Shown: in pieces, positions 1 to 7,622 of the stretch
Numbering within the stretch: the stretch's first letter is position 1
How the letters are laid out: the number at the start of each line of letters is the position of its first letter
Source: Seohaeicola saemankumensis
GTDB taxonomy: Bacteria > Pseudomonadota > Alphaproteobacteria > Rhodobacterales > Rhodobacteraceae
DNA: 44,715 nt
Direction of reading: 5' to 3'
Assembly (NCBI RefSeq): GCF_020171285.1
Contig: NZ_JAIUZI010000021.1
Coordinates: forward strand, 1 to 44,715
Notes under the pieces: model-generated
The model's input: the letters and a program-made list of their open reading frames with translations, nothing else
The model's database searches: none
Told to the model about the DNA's origin: nothing
Position numbers and translations under genes: made by a program

Positions 1-552
1 AACACGCCGATCTGCGGGCGTTCCTGCCCAAAAAACCAGTTCCAGGTGAACCCCTCCCACGGCAGCGACGGGAACTGGCTGTCGTTGAAGGCAAAGACCG
101 CCACCACCGTCAGCGGCAGTGCGAGGTAGAGAAAGAACAGTGCGACATACAGCCCATAGGCGACGCGAATGGCGCGGGGTTGCGGGATGGTGGGGGTCAG
201 GTAGTTGCCCAGGGACAGCATGAACACCACGATGCAGCCCGACACGATGCCGGGTGCGGCATGCGGGATCACGATCTCGCGCAGCAACGAAAACCCGGTG
301 CCGCCAAGGTCATAGCCCGCCTCAATCACGCTGTCGTCCAGGCTTTCTAGCGTGGTTACCGGTCCGGCATCGAGCTGGACGGTTGCGACTTGGATCGAGT
401 TGGCGCCGGACATGGCTGGGGTGTCCTCCGATTCCATGATGATCCGGGCGGCCCGCGCTTCGGGCGGCTGCAGGGCGCCGCCGACGATGACATCGCCCAC
501 GACGCCCTCGGTACGGGCCGAGATGACATGGATAGTCCGGGTGGACCGGATA
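1..552 (-). pseudogene. Chimeric remnant: proline racemase-family N-terminus fused to PotB-like and PotC-like permease pieces
   Basis: One frame stays open on the minus strand from just after the oxidoreductase stop to the window edge, but it matches no single family. Its first ~60 codons read like the N-terminus of proline racemase / trans-3-hydroxyproline dehydratase (RTIHVIS, EGVVGDVIVGG, then IIMESEDTPAMSG), with about 40 residues apparently missing in between. It then becomes the EAA-loop end of a PotB-type ABC permease (LDDSVIEAGYDLGG, VIPHAAPGIVSG, LGNYLTPT). It next becomes the N-terminal membrane segment of a PotC-type permease (FFLYLALPLTVVAVFAFNDS). No ATG is present where the racemase should begin; the codon there is ATC, right after the upstream stop. 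I infer successive deletions joining three once-separate genes in frame. The family assignments rest on motif recognition. An assembly artefact is possible. Confidence 0.65.
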
Positions 553-2598
553 TTAGATGTCCTTCAGCAGGCGAAGCGCATCGTAAATCGCCGCGTGGAT
601 GTTTCGGGAACTGACCGCGTCGCCAATCCGAAACAGTTGGAACTGCCCGTCGGGGTTGCGCACCACACGCTGTGGTTTGCCGGATATCAACGCTTCCTGA
701 TCCACGGCGCCGCCGTTGATCGACAGCGGTTTCAGCTCGAAATAGAGTTCGTCGAGTGGCATCGTGCCATAGTTGATCACCACCTGATCATAGGTCTGTT
801 CGCGCGTGAGGTCACTGTAATCCGTGCCGATCGTGGTCCGCAGCCGGTTGCCGTCCCGCGCGACTGCCGTGAGGCGGCGGGCAACGGTAAAGAGGACGTC
901 CTTGTCTTGCAGGCTGCGCATGTAGGGAACCAGGTTCATCGCCATGATATCGGGCGCAAAGGTCCGGTCCGGCGTCATCACTTCGACGCTGGCGCCCGCG
1001 TTCGCGGCGACCTCGGCTGCCATCAGTCCGGGGTGATCGCCGCTTTCGTCGTAAATCAGGACGTCTCTTCCGGGTTTGGCATCGCCCGAAATCAGGTCCC
1101 AGGCAGAGACCACCAGCGGCTGGTCCGCGTCGTTTTCGAACAGTTCGGTGTTGGGCAGGCCGCCTGTGGCGACGATCACCACGTCCGGGTTCAACGCGGT
1201 GACCAGGTCGACGTCGGCCCATGTGTTGAAACGGAACTCCACCTCGCGGGCGGCGCATTGGGTCATGCGCCAGTCGATGATGCTGATCATCTCGCGTCGC
1301 CGGGGGGACAGGGCGGTCAGGCGGACCTGCCCACCGGGATCCGGCTGTGCCTCGAACACCGTCACCGCATGACCTCGTTCCGCCGCGACCCGCGCGGCCT
1401 CGAGCCCGGCGGGTCCGGCACCGACGATGACCACGGTCTTGGGGTCGGCCGCGGGGGAGATCTGATGCGGCATCGATAATTCGCGGCCTGTTGCGGGGTT
1501 GTGGATGCACAGCGCTTCGCCCGCTGCATAGATGCGGTCCAGACAATAGGTGGCGCCGACGCACGGGCGGATGTCGGCCTCGCGGCCGGCGATGATCTTG
1601 CGCACCACATGCGGGTCGGCCATATGGGCGCGCGTCATGCCCACCATGTCGAGCAACCCCGCCGCAACCGCATGCCGGGCTGTGGCGACATCGGGAATCT
1701 TGGCGGCGTGGAAGGTCGGCATGCCGGTGGCTTTCCGGACCGCGCCGGCGAAATCCAGATGCGGTGCGTTCTTCATGCCTTGGACCGGGATCACGTCGGT
1801 CATCGCCGGATCGGTGTGGATGCGACCCCGGATCACGTTGAGGAAATCGACCATGCCGCAGTCAGCCAGGCGTTTCGAGATTTCCAGCCCTTCCTCGGCT
1901 GTGATGCCGCCGGTCGCGGCCTCGTCCGCCGTGTAGCGCAGGCCGACAATGAACGCGTTCCCCACGCGCTTGCGGATACCGGTAAGCACATCCATCAACA
2001 GTTTCATTCGGCTGTCGAGCGTCCGGCCGCTATAGGGCCCGTCCAGGTCGTTCGTCAGCGGCGACCAGAACTGGTCGAGCAGGTGGCCGTAGACCTCAAG
2101 TTCGACCCCGTCCATGCCACCGTCCTTCATCCGTTCGGTGGCATCTGCAAAATCGGTGATGATCCGTTCGATGTCCCAGTCCTCGGCCAACTTGGGAAAG
2201 GCCTTGTGTGCCGGTTCGCGGTGTTTGGAAGAGGAGAGCGACGGCAGCCAGTCCCCCTTGTTCCAGGTGGTCCGGCGACCAAGGTGCGTGAGTTGGATCA
2301 TCACCGCGCAGCCATGATCGTGGCAGGCGTCGGTCAATTGTCTGATCCATGGCACCACCTCATCGCGGTAGGCCAGGATGTTGTTGAAGACAGGCGGGCT
2401 GTCTTTCGAAACCGCTGCGGAACCGGCTGTCATCGCCAGTGCCACGCCGCCTTTGGCCCGTTCTGCGTGATAGGCGGCATATCGCTCCTTCGGCATGCCG
2501 TCCTCCGGGTAGGCGGGTTCGTGGCTGGTGGTCATGATGCGGTTGCGCAGGGTCAGGTGCTTCAACTTGAAAGGCTGGAGAAGGGGATCGTTGGACAT
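553..2598 (-). CDS. NADH:flavin oxidoreductase / TMADH-like demethylase
   Basis: This 681-residue protein has an Old Yellow Enzyme TIM barrel (about residues 1-370), a short iron-sulfur segment, then an FAD/NAD(P) domain with the dinucleotide motif VGAGPAGLEAARVA near 390. The architecture is that of trimethylamine/dimethylamine dehydrogenases, dienoyl-CoA reductase and N-methylproline demethylases, which oxidatively remove N-methyl groups or reduce enones in the cytoplasm. The [4Fe-4S] segment reads C346-x2-A349-x2-C352-x11-C364, so the second usual cysteine is alanine. The adjacent racemase and PotBC-type permease fragments suggest proline-betaine or N-methylproline breakdown; this is inference. 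I chose the ATG at 2598 because GGGAG lies 8 nt upstream; the in-frame ATG at 2619 would leave almost no leader after the predicted -10. Confidence 0.85.
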   Translation of the reverse strand: MSNDPLLQPFKLKHLTLRNRIMTTSHEPAYPEDGMPKERYAAYHAERAKGGVALAMTAGSAAVSKDSPPVFNNILAYRDEVVPWIRQLTDACHDHGCAVMIQLTHLGRRTTWNKGDWLPSLSSSKHREPAHKAFPKLAEDWDIERIITDFADATERMKDGGMDGVELEVYGHLLDQFWSPLTNDLDGPYSGRTLDSRMKLLMDVLTGIRKRVGNAFIVGLRYTADEAATGGITAEEGLEISKRLADCGMVDFLNVIRGRIHTDPAMTDVIPVQGMKNAPHLDFAGAVRKATGMPTFHAAKIPDVATARHAVAAGLLDMVGMTRAHMADPHVVRKIIAGREADIRPCVGATYCLDRIYAAGEALCIHNPATGRELSMPHQISPAADPKTVVIVGAGPAGLEAARVAAERGHAVTVFEAQPDPGGQVRLTALSPRRREMISIIDWRMTQCAAREVEFRFNTWADVDLVTALNPDVVIVATGGLPNTELFENDADQPLVVSAWDLISGDAKPGRDVLIYDESGDHPGLMAAEVAANAGASVEVMTPDRTFAPDIMAMNLVPYMRSLQDKDVLFTVARRLTAVARDGNRLRTTIGTDYSDLTREQTYDQVVINYGTMPLDELYFELKPLSINGGAVDQEALISGKPQRVVRNPDGQFQLFRIGDAVSSRNIHAAIYDALRLLKDI

Positions 2599-2624
2599 CG
2601 GCGCACTCCCTGCAGACAAGAGTA

Positions 2625-2654
2625 GATATCCTTGAAGTGTGCATTTGTGTCAAG
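2625..2654 (-). promoter_or_regulatory. Predicted promoter and operator of the oxidoreductase gene
   Basis: On the minus strand a perfect TTGACA (2648-2653) is followed after 17 nt by GATATC (2625-2630). An interrupted inverted repeat CTTGA-N14-TCAAG (2631-2654) lies over the spacer and -35. A repressor bound here, perhaps the divergent TetR protein, would block the polymerase. The promoter is read from sequence; the operator role is inference. Confidence 0.45.
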
Positions 2655-2715
2655 AAAAGGGTCACTTGTGTATATTTCCTTGTGGGCCGGGCTGTCACCG
2701 CTTAACGTGCCGCGT

Positions 2716-3372
2716 ATGGATTCAGGGTCAGATACCCCGGCACCCCCGGAAAAGACCTCCGGCTGGCGCGGCTCTCGCCGGGTCTGGCTGGATGCGGCCA
2801 AGCAGTCTCTGATCGATGCCGGCGTCGACGCGGTCAAGATCCAGACACTGGCCGGCCGGATCAACATTGCCCGTACCAGTTTCTACTGGTTCTTTAAGGA
2901 CCGGCGCGCTTTGCTTGATGCGCTGCTGGTTGAATGGGAGGCCAAGAACACCGGCGCCTTCGTGGAGGCTTGCGGTGCTTATGCGGAAACCATCTCTGAG
3001 GCCGTGCTGAACCTGATCGTGGTTTTCCAAGAGGAAACCCAGTTCGAACCGCAACTGGACTTCGCGATCCGGGGGTGGGCGCACCGATCCGATTCCGTCG
3101 CAGACCGAGTGCACAGGGCCGACGAGATCCGCCTGGACGCGATCCGCTCGATGTTCGAGAGGTTCGGCTTCGCGACCGACGAAGCCGACGTGCGAGCGCG
3201 CACGGTCTACCTGACCCAGATCGGCTACATCTCGATGCAGGTGACCGAATCGCAAGCCCTGCGCATGTCGCGCGCGCCGGCCTATGTGAAGACCTTCTGC
3301 GGGCAAAGCCCCTCGGCAACCGAGCTGGCACGGTTCCACGCCCGCCTGAAGTTCACCCCGGAGACCGGCTGA
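2716..3372 (+). CDS. TetR/AcrR-family transcriptional regulator
   Basis: From the ATG at 2716 the product is 218 residues. It has an N-terminal helix-turn-helix of TetR type (about residues 20-65, ending in ARTSFYWFFKDRRALLDALL) and a helical C-terminal ligand/dimer domain. TetR proteins are usually repressors released by a small ligand. The gene is divergent from the oxidoreductase gene, with about 115 nt between starts, so it probably controls that catabolic locus. An in-frame ATG at 2632 would add 28 residues but would start inside the opposite promoter, so I prefer 2716. The Shine-Dalgarno sequence at 2716 is weak, which leaves the start uncertain. Confidence 0.82.
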   Translation: MDSGSDTPAPPEKTSGWRGSRRVWLDAAKQSLIDAGVDAVKIQTLAGRINIARTSFYWFFKDRRALLDALLVEWEAKNTGAFVEACGAYAETISEAVLNLIVVFQEETQFEPQLDFAIRGWAHRSDSVADRVHRADEIRLDAIRSMFERFGFATDEADVRARTVYLTQIGYISMQVTESQALRMSRAPAYVKTFCGQSPSATELARFHARLKFTPETG

Positions 3373-3634
3373 CACCCGTGACTGTATGCGCACGCGCCAG
3401 ATTGCGTGCCGGCGCACAGGAGGTCCTTCACGCGGATACTTGGCCCATTGTCAGGGAGGTTTACGAACTACTCATAGGTCGACCCATTCCGCAAGGGACG
3501 TAACCGCTGTTGCAGGCTGCAAGGTAGGCAGGTGTTATTCCAGAATGGGAAACCCAAAGTGCACCTGAGCAATCAATGAGACCTTGGCCCATTCGCTCGC
3601 GCGCGCCTTAAGTGTTAGTATTTATTTATATAAG
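3373..3634. other. Intergenic region between TetR gene and tRNA-Phe
   Basis: These 262 nt hold no gene I can support. A short plus-strand open stretch ends at 3503 but has no start of its own and no family resemblance I recognise. The last 40 nt before the tRNA are AT-rich. This is the 3' flank of a tRNA gene, a common integration site, but no integrase or duplicated tRNA end is visible. Confidence 0.5.
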
Positions 3635-3709
3635 TGGTGCCCGGGGGCGGAATCGAACCACCGACACGAGGATTTTCAATCCACTGCTCTACCCCTGAGC
3701 TACCCGGGC
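3635..3709 (-). tRNA. tRNA-Phe(GAA)
   Basis: A 75-nt cloverleaf on the minus strand. The acceptor stem GCCCGGG pairs with CCCGGGC and the 3' CCA is encoded. The D-arm contains GTAGCTCAGGGGTAGAGC. The anticodon loop TTGAAAA carries GAA, and the T-arm contains GGTTCGATTCC. The anticodon stem has one T-T mismatch. Phenylalanine identity follows from the anticodon. Confidence 0.97.
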
Positions 3710-3792
3710 ACGGGAAAGGCGATTGCCTTTGGGTGGGCGCGTTCTAGGCTGTGTGGCGGCGGGTGTCCAGAGGCTTTTTTGACAAACCTGTG

Positions 3793-3975
3793 TCAATGCG
3801 GTTTTTGTTCGGGTGAGGGCGCGTCTTCTTTATTGTTTTCAAAGTCTTCCGGCGTGTCGGCGGGCAGGGCGTAGCTGCCTTTCAGCCAGTTGCCGAGGTC
3901 GATGTCGGCGCAGCGGCGGGAGCAGAACGGGCGGTAGTCGGGGACGGCGGCGCGTTGGCAGATCGGGCAGCTCAT
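3793..3975 (-). CDS. yacG: DNA gyrase inhibitor YacG (DUF329 zinc protein)
   Basis: This 60-residue protein has four cysteines arranged as C3-x2-C6 and C18-x3-C22 (SCPIC, FCSRRCADID), the zinc-binding pattern of YacG, followed by LGNWLKGSYALP and an acidic disordered tail. E. coli YacG binds GyrB and inhibits gyrase. The start codon overlaps the stop of the upstream RNase E/G gene as ATGA, which implies translational coupling. It is the last gene of the infA-maf-RNase E/G-yacG unit, just before tRNA-Phe. Confidence 0.93.
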   Translation of the reverse strand: MSCPICQRAAVPDYRPFCSRRCADIDLGNWLKGSYALPADTPEDFENNKEDAPSPEQKPH

Positions 3976-4997
3976 GGCAGCGTCTGGGCCAGCGGCATGC
4001 GGCCGCGTTTGCGTTGCAGCTCGTAGTGGCCCAGCGGCGTCCAGCCGGCCAGCACGGTGTCTTCGGAGTCGGCCTTGAAGGCGGCGCGCAGGGCGGCTTC
4101 GAAACCGCGACGGTCCTTCTTGGGCATCGGGGCCAGGTCGAGGGTGATCTGGCCGCCCAGCCCGCGCAGGCGCAGCTGCCGGGGCAGGTCGCGGGCGGTG
4201 GCGATATTGGCCTTCAGCCCGGCGGCCAGCGAGCTGTCAGTGCCGGTGTTGACGTCAATGGCGACCAGCGCGCGGGTCGGTTCGATGAACATGGATGCGC
4301 CGCCGGGCAGGGCGACACGGGGGCCGCGCAGGGCGTCGATGGCATCGTGCAGGCCGTGGCGGTCAAAGCCGCCGGGTTCAGTATCGATGCTGGCCGGGGC
4401 GGTCCAGTCGCGCCAGGCCAGCAGATGCGGGCCGTCGCCTTCGGTCAGAGTCTCGGCGGGGCCCTCGGCATCGCCCAGCACCGCATCGGCGAGGTCCAGC
4501 ATGGTCTCGATATCTTCGGCGATCTCCTCCTCGGAACCGTCGGCGCAGGCCGAGCGCAGGATCAGCCCGTAGCCGCTGTCCTCGGCGCGGGTGTCCTCTG
4601 CGGCGGCGCGGATGCGGATGCGCTGTTCGTCGTCGCGGATGGAGCGCGAGATGTTGATGCCGGGCGCCTCGGGGGTGACGATGGCGAAACGGCTCTTGAA
4701 CAGCAGTTTCTGCGTCACCGGCAGCGCTTTGCCGGGTTCGGCGTAGCCGGTCAGCTGCACCAACAGGGTCTGGCCGGGCGCGATGCCACGGACCTGACGC
4801 AGGAAGGCGGTGCCGTCGGGGGTGTCGAGGAACAGGCCGCCTTGGCCCTTCATCGGGCGCTGTGCCACGGCGCGGTAGATGGTGCCGGGGCGGGGGGCGT
4901 CGGTATCGATCAGCAGGTCGTCGAGGCGGCCGTCAACCATCAGCGCGGCGGCCTCGCGGTCGCCGATATGGTCGAGTATGATCTGGCGGCCCTTCAT
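3972..4997 (-). CDS. Ribonuclease E/G family protein
   Basis: The 341-residue product begins MKGRQIILDHIGDREAAALM and contains the RNase E/G catalytic-core features INISRSI, ALVAIDVNTG (metal-binding aspartate region) and QLRLRGLGGQITLDL. Members cut single-stranded RNA for rRNA maturation and mRNA decay. At 341 residues it is shorter than E. coli RNase G (about 490) and lacks an obvious S1 region and zinc-link, so it is a short alphaproteobacterial paralogue rather than the main RNase E. ATGA overlaps join it to maf upstream and yacG downstream. The frame stays open upstream of 4997, but that part is antisense-like sequence inside maf. Confidence 0.88.
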   Translation of the reverse strand: MKGRQIILDHIGDREAAALMVDGRLDDLLIDTDAPRPGTIYRAVAQRPMKGQGGLFLDTPDGTAFLRQVRGIAPGQTLLVQLTGYAEPGKALPVTQKLLFKSRFAIVTPEAPGINISRSIRDDEQRIRIRAAAEDTRAEDSGYGLILRSACADGSEEEIAEDIETMLDLADAVLGDAEGPAETLTEGDGPHLLAWRDWTAPASIDTEPGGFDRHGLHDAIDALRGPRVALPGGASMFIEPTRALVAIDVNTGTDSSLAAGLKANIATARDLPRQLRLRGLGGQITLDLAPMPKKDRRGFEAALRAAFKADSEDTVLAGWTPLGHYELQRKRGRMPLAQTLP

Positions 4998-5572
4998 GCG
5001 GCGGCCCGGTAGAGGGGCAGGCCGGCGGCCTGCAGCAACCCGGCGGTTTCGGCCAGGGGCAGACCGACGATGCCGGTGAATGACCCTTCGATCCAGGGGA
5101 TGAAGGCGCCGGCGGGGCCCTGGATGGCATAGCCGCCGGCCTTGCCCCGCCAGTCGCCGGTGGCGAGATAAGCGTTCACCTCGAGGTAAGAGAGGCGTTT
5201 CATCTTGACGGAACTGACCACGTCCTTTTGCCACAGGCGATCGCCACGGCGCACCGCGATGGCGGTGATCACCCTGTGGCGGCGGCCGGAGAGCACATAG
5301 AGAAACTGCGCCGCCTCTGCCGCGTCGGCGGGTTTGCCCAGGATACGGCGGCCCAGCGCCACGGTGGTATCGGCGCAAAGCACGATATCATCGGGATCGG
5401 CGGTAACCGCATGGGCCTTTTCGCGGGCGATGCGGGCGCAATATGGGCGCGGTAACTCGCCCTTTTGCGGGTCTTCGTCGATCTCGGGCGGGCGAACCGC
5501 GTCCGGGGTGACGCCAAGCTGGGCCAGCAGGTCCAGCCGTCTGGGGCTGCCCGATCCGAGGATGAACGCCAT
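4994..5572 (-). CDS. maf: Maf-family nucleoside triphosphate pyrophosphatase
   Basis: The 192-residue protein opens with the Maf signature LGSGSPRR and has the conserved acidic motif CADTTVALG and the late GYAIQGPAGAF segment. Maf proteins hydrolyse non-canonical or damaged NTPs to the monophosphate and pyrophosphate, as house-cleaning enzymes, and were first noted as septum-formation inhibitors. The start lies 8 nt after the infA stop, and the stop overlaps the RNase E/G start, so the four genes are almost certainly cotranscribed. Confidence 0.95.
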   Translation of the reverse strand: MAFILGSGSPRRLDLLAQLGVTPDAVRPPEIDEDPQKGELPRPYCARIAREKAHAVTADPDDIVLCADTTVALGRRILGKPADAAEAAQFLYVLSGRRHRVITAIAVRRGDRLWQKDVVSSVKMKRLSYLEVNAYLATGDWRGKAGGYAIQGPAGAFIPWIEGSFTGIVGLPLAETAGLLQAAGLPLYRAAA

Positions 5573-5580
5573 GACCGGCG

Positions 5581-5799
5581 TTACTTGAAGCGGTAGTTGA
5601 TCCGACCCTTGGTCAGATCGTAGGGGGTCATTTCCACCTGAACCTTGTCGCCGGCCAGAACGCGGATGCGGTTTTTGCGCATCTTGCCCGCCGTATGTGC
5701 GATGATCTCATGGCCGTTCTCAAGTTCGACCCGGAATGTCGCATTCGGCAGGAGTTCCTTCACGACGCCGGGGAATTCGAGAGTGTCTTCCTTGGCCAT
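5581..5799 (-). CDS. infA: Translation initiation factor IF-1
   Basis: This 72-residue protein is a single S1/OB-fold domain with the near-invariant IF-1 sequence (MAKEDTLEFPGVV, NATFRVELENGHEIIAHTAG, IRVLAGDKVQVEMTPYDL). IF-1 binds the 30S A site and helps IF-2 and IF-3 in initiation. The ATG at 5799 has GGAG 7 nt upstream. The frame is open further upstream but runs through a hairpin and non-conserved sequence, so the longer start is rejected. It heads the infA-maf-RNase E/G-yacG operon. Confidence 0.98.
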   Translation of the reverse strand: MAKEDTLEFPGVVKELLPNATFRVELENGHEIIAHTAGKMRKNRIRVLAGDKVQVEMTPYDLTKGRINYRFK

Positions 5800-5814
5800 G
5801 TTGTCTCCATCACG

Positions 5815-5836
5815 AAAAGCCCGCCAGGGTGCGGGC
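5815..5836 (-). terminator. Terminator-like hairpin just upstream of infA
   Basis: On the minus strand GCCCGC-ACCCTG-GCGGGC is followed by TTTT. It lies 16 nt before the infA ATG and 94 nt after the LysR stop. It could end LysR transcription or act as a leader hairpin in infA mRNA. A possible infA promoter (TTGAAA, then TTTAAG) lies upstream of it. Confidence 0.55.
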
Positions 5837-5929
5837 CGTGCGCTTAAATGGTGCCATTTGCGCAGTTTTTCAAGCGGCCATTTCGCGCGTCCTGCGATTT
5901 GTGACCGATTTGAAACGTCCCGGGGCGGC

Positions 5930-6844
5930 TCAGGCGCGTGAAACCCGGCGGTCGGCCCTGTCCCCCAGCATTTCGGCGAGCAGATCGAACACCACACGGA
6001 TGCGGCGGCTGGTGTGCAGTTCGCGGTGAGTCGTCAGCCAAAGCGGAAAGCGGATCGGCTCCATATCCGGGATCAGCCGTGTCAGGCGCGGGTCCGGTCC
6101 GGCCAGATCGTCAGGCAGGATGCCCACGCCCAGACCCTCGGCGATCAGGTTCCAGTAGACCATGCCGTTTTCGGCAAACAGGCGAAAATTCTCGGGCCGC
6201 AGGGGCAGCCCCATCTCGCCCAGTCGGGCGATCAACTGGTCATCGCGTGCAAATCCAACGAAATCGAGCCCGGTCAGATCCGCAAGCGTGTCCGGACGCC
6301 CGACGCGGCTAACATAGCGCCGGGCGGCATAGAACCCCGCATCGCCGTGGCCGATCAGCTTGGCGATGAGCTCGGGTTGTTCGGGGCGGACATGACGGAT
6401 GGCGACATCGGCCTCGCGCCGGGTCAGATCGCGCACATCATTGGCGGCCACGACCGTCACCTCGATGCCCGGCGCGATCTCGCGCAGCCGCGCGATGACA
6501 GGGGGCAGGTGGTAGGCCGACATCAGGTCGCTGGCCGTGATGCTGACCGCGCCCTCGACGGATTGCGACTGACCAGAGGCCGCCAAAGAGATCCGCCCGG
6601 CGGCGTCGCCCATGCCACGTACGTGATCCAGCAGTTCGACACCGGCCTGTGTCAGCATGATCCCCCGGCCGACCCGCTCGAACAGGGTCACTCCCAGCGC
6701 TTCCTCCAACCCCGCGACCTGGCGGCCGAGCGTCGGTTGCGTCAACCCCAGCGCACGCGCAGCGGCAGACAGGGAGCCTTCTTCAGCCGTTACCAAAAAA
6801 GCGCGGGCCTGGTTCCAGTCAAAATTGATGGCGGTCCAATTCAT
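5930..6844 (-). CDS. LysR-family transcriptional regulator
   Basis: This 304-residue protein has an N-terminal winged helix-turn-helix (about residues 10-68: FLVTAEEGSLSAAARALG, TQPTLGRQVAGLEEALG, LFER) and a C-terminal periplasmic-binding-protein-like effector domain (about 95-300). LysR proteins usually activate a divergent gene in response to a small ligand. The divergent neighbour is the methyltransferase at 6999, so that is the likely target. The pair sits inside an otherwise conserved core gene order, between the phosphatase and infA, which suggests insertion. The ligand is unknown. Confidence 0.92.
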   Translation of the reverse strand: MNWTAINFDWNQARAFLVTAEEGSLSAAARALGLTQPTLGRQVAGLEEALGVTLFERVGRGIMLTQAGVELLDHVRGMGDAAGRISLAASGQSQSVEGAVSITASDLMSAYHLPPVIARLREIAPGIEVTVVAANDVRDLTRREADVAIRHVRPEQPELIAKLIGHGDAGFYAARRYVSRVGRPDTLADLTGLDFVGFARDDQLIARLGEMGLPLRPENFRLFAENGMVYWNLIAEGLGVGILPDDLAGPDPRLTRLIPDMEPIRFPLWLTTHRELHTSRRIRVVFDLLAEMLGDRADRRVSRA

Positions 6845-6956
6845 GCAAATACGTATAGATGGCCTGCGAATTTCTGCAATTTCTTTTGGGGTGGGCCGGG
6901 CCTAGATACCCCCCTATCCGAACACCGCCCGCAGCGGTTCGGAGACAGTCATTTAA

Positions 6957-6975
6957 GCGCCCGGCAGCCGGGCGC
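6957..6975 (+). other. Perfect GC hairpin in the methyltransferase leader
   Basis: GCGCCCGGC-A-GCCGGGCGC is a perfect 9-bp inverted repeat, 24 nt before the methyltransferase ATG at 6999. A weaker repeat, CCGAAC/GTTCGG, lies about 20 nt further upstream. No run of T follows, so it is not a typical terminator. Any effect on translation is speculation. Confidence 0.4.
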
Positions 6976-6998
6976 CGCTTGGTTCGATAGGAAAACAG

Positions 6999-7619
6999 AT
7001 GTCAATCAATACGGAATTTTGGAACAAGGCCGCCCGCAAATATGCAAAACGCCCGGTACAGGACGAGGCGGCTTACGAGCTGACACTGGACCGGACTCGC
7101 AGCTACCTGCACGCCGACGACCGGGTGCTGGAAATCGGGTGCGGCACCGGGACCACGGCGCTGAAGCTGGCCGATGCCGTAAACCATATTACCGGCACGG
7201 ATGTGGCCACCGGCATGATCGACATCGCCCGCGAAAAGGCGCAAGGGGTCGCCAACGTCGATTTCTCGCCGATGGCGGTGCCGGGCGGTACCCCACCCGA
7301 GGCCGCGCCTTACGAAGTGGTGATGGCCTTTAATCTGCTGCATCTGATCGAGGATACCGAGGCGGTTTTGGCCCAGGTTCACGGCATGCTCAAACCCGGC
7401 GGGCTGTTCATTTCGAAAACCGTGGGCCTGGCGGACAAGGGCGCGTGGATGCGACTGCTGATCAGTGCCATGCGGCTGATCGGAAAGGCGCCCTATGTGA
7501 AATACTTTCGCATCGCCGAGATTGACGACCACATCACCCGCGCGGGGTTCGAGATCATTGAGACCGGCAACTACCCGGCCTCACCGCCCAATCACTTCGT
7601 GGTGGCGCGCAAGCTCTAG
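6999..7619 (+). CDS. Class I SAM-dependent methyltransferase
   Basis: The 206-residue protein contains motif I VLEIGCGTGTTALKLA (about residues 45-60), an acidic end to the second strand (ITGTDVATGMIDIA) and the post-motif FNLLHLIEDTEAVL followed by LKPGGLF. This is the fold of class I methyltransferases that take the methyl group from S-adenosylmethionine. The substrate cannot be told from sequence; the overall form is that of small-molecule methyltransferases. It is divergent from the LysR gene and probably under its control. Confidence 0.9.
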   Translation: MSINTEFWNKAARKYAKRPVQDEAAYELTLDRTRSYLHADDRVLEIGCGTGTTALKLADAVNHITGTDVATGMIDIAREKAQGVANVDFSPMAVPGGTPPEAAPYEVVMAFNLLHLIEDTEAVLAQVHGMLKPGGLFISKTVGLADKGAWMRLLISAMRLIGKAPYVKYFRIAEIDDHITRAGFEIIETGNYPASPPNHFVVARKL

Positions 7620-7622
7620 CGT

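Noticed and set aside
3373..3634. Possible integration scar at tRNA-Phe
   Set aside because: No integrase, no duplicated tRNA 3' end and no mobile gene are visible.
3584..3874. Plus-strand frame with the string ESNHRHEDFQSTALPLSYPG
   Set aside because: It is the complement of tRNA-Phe read as protein, a well-known false annotation.
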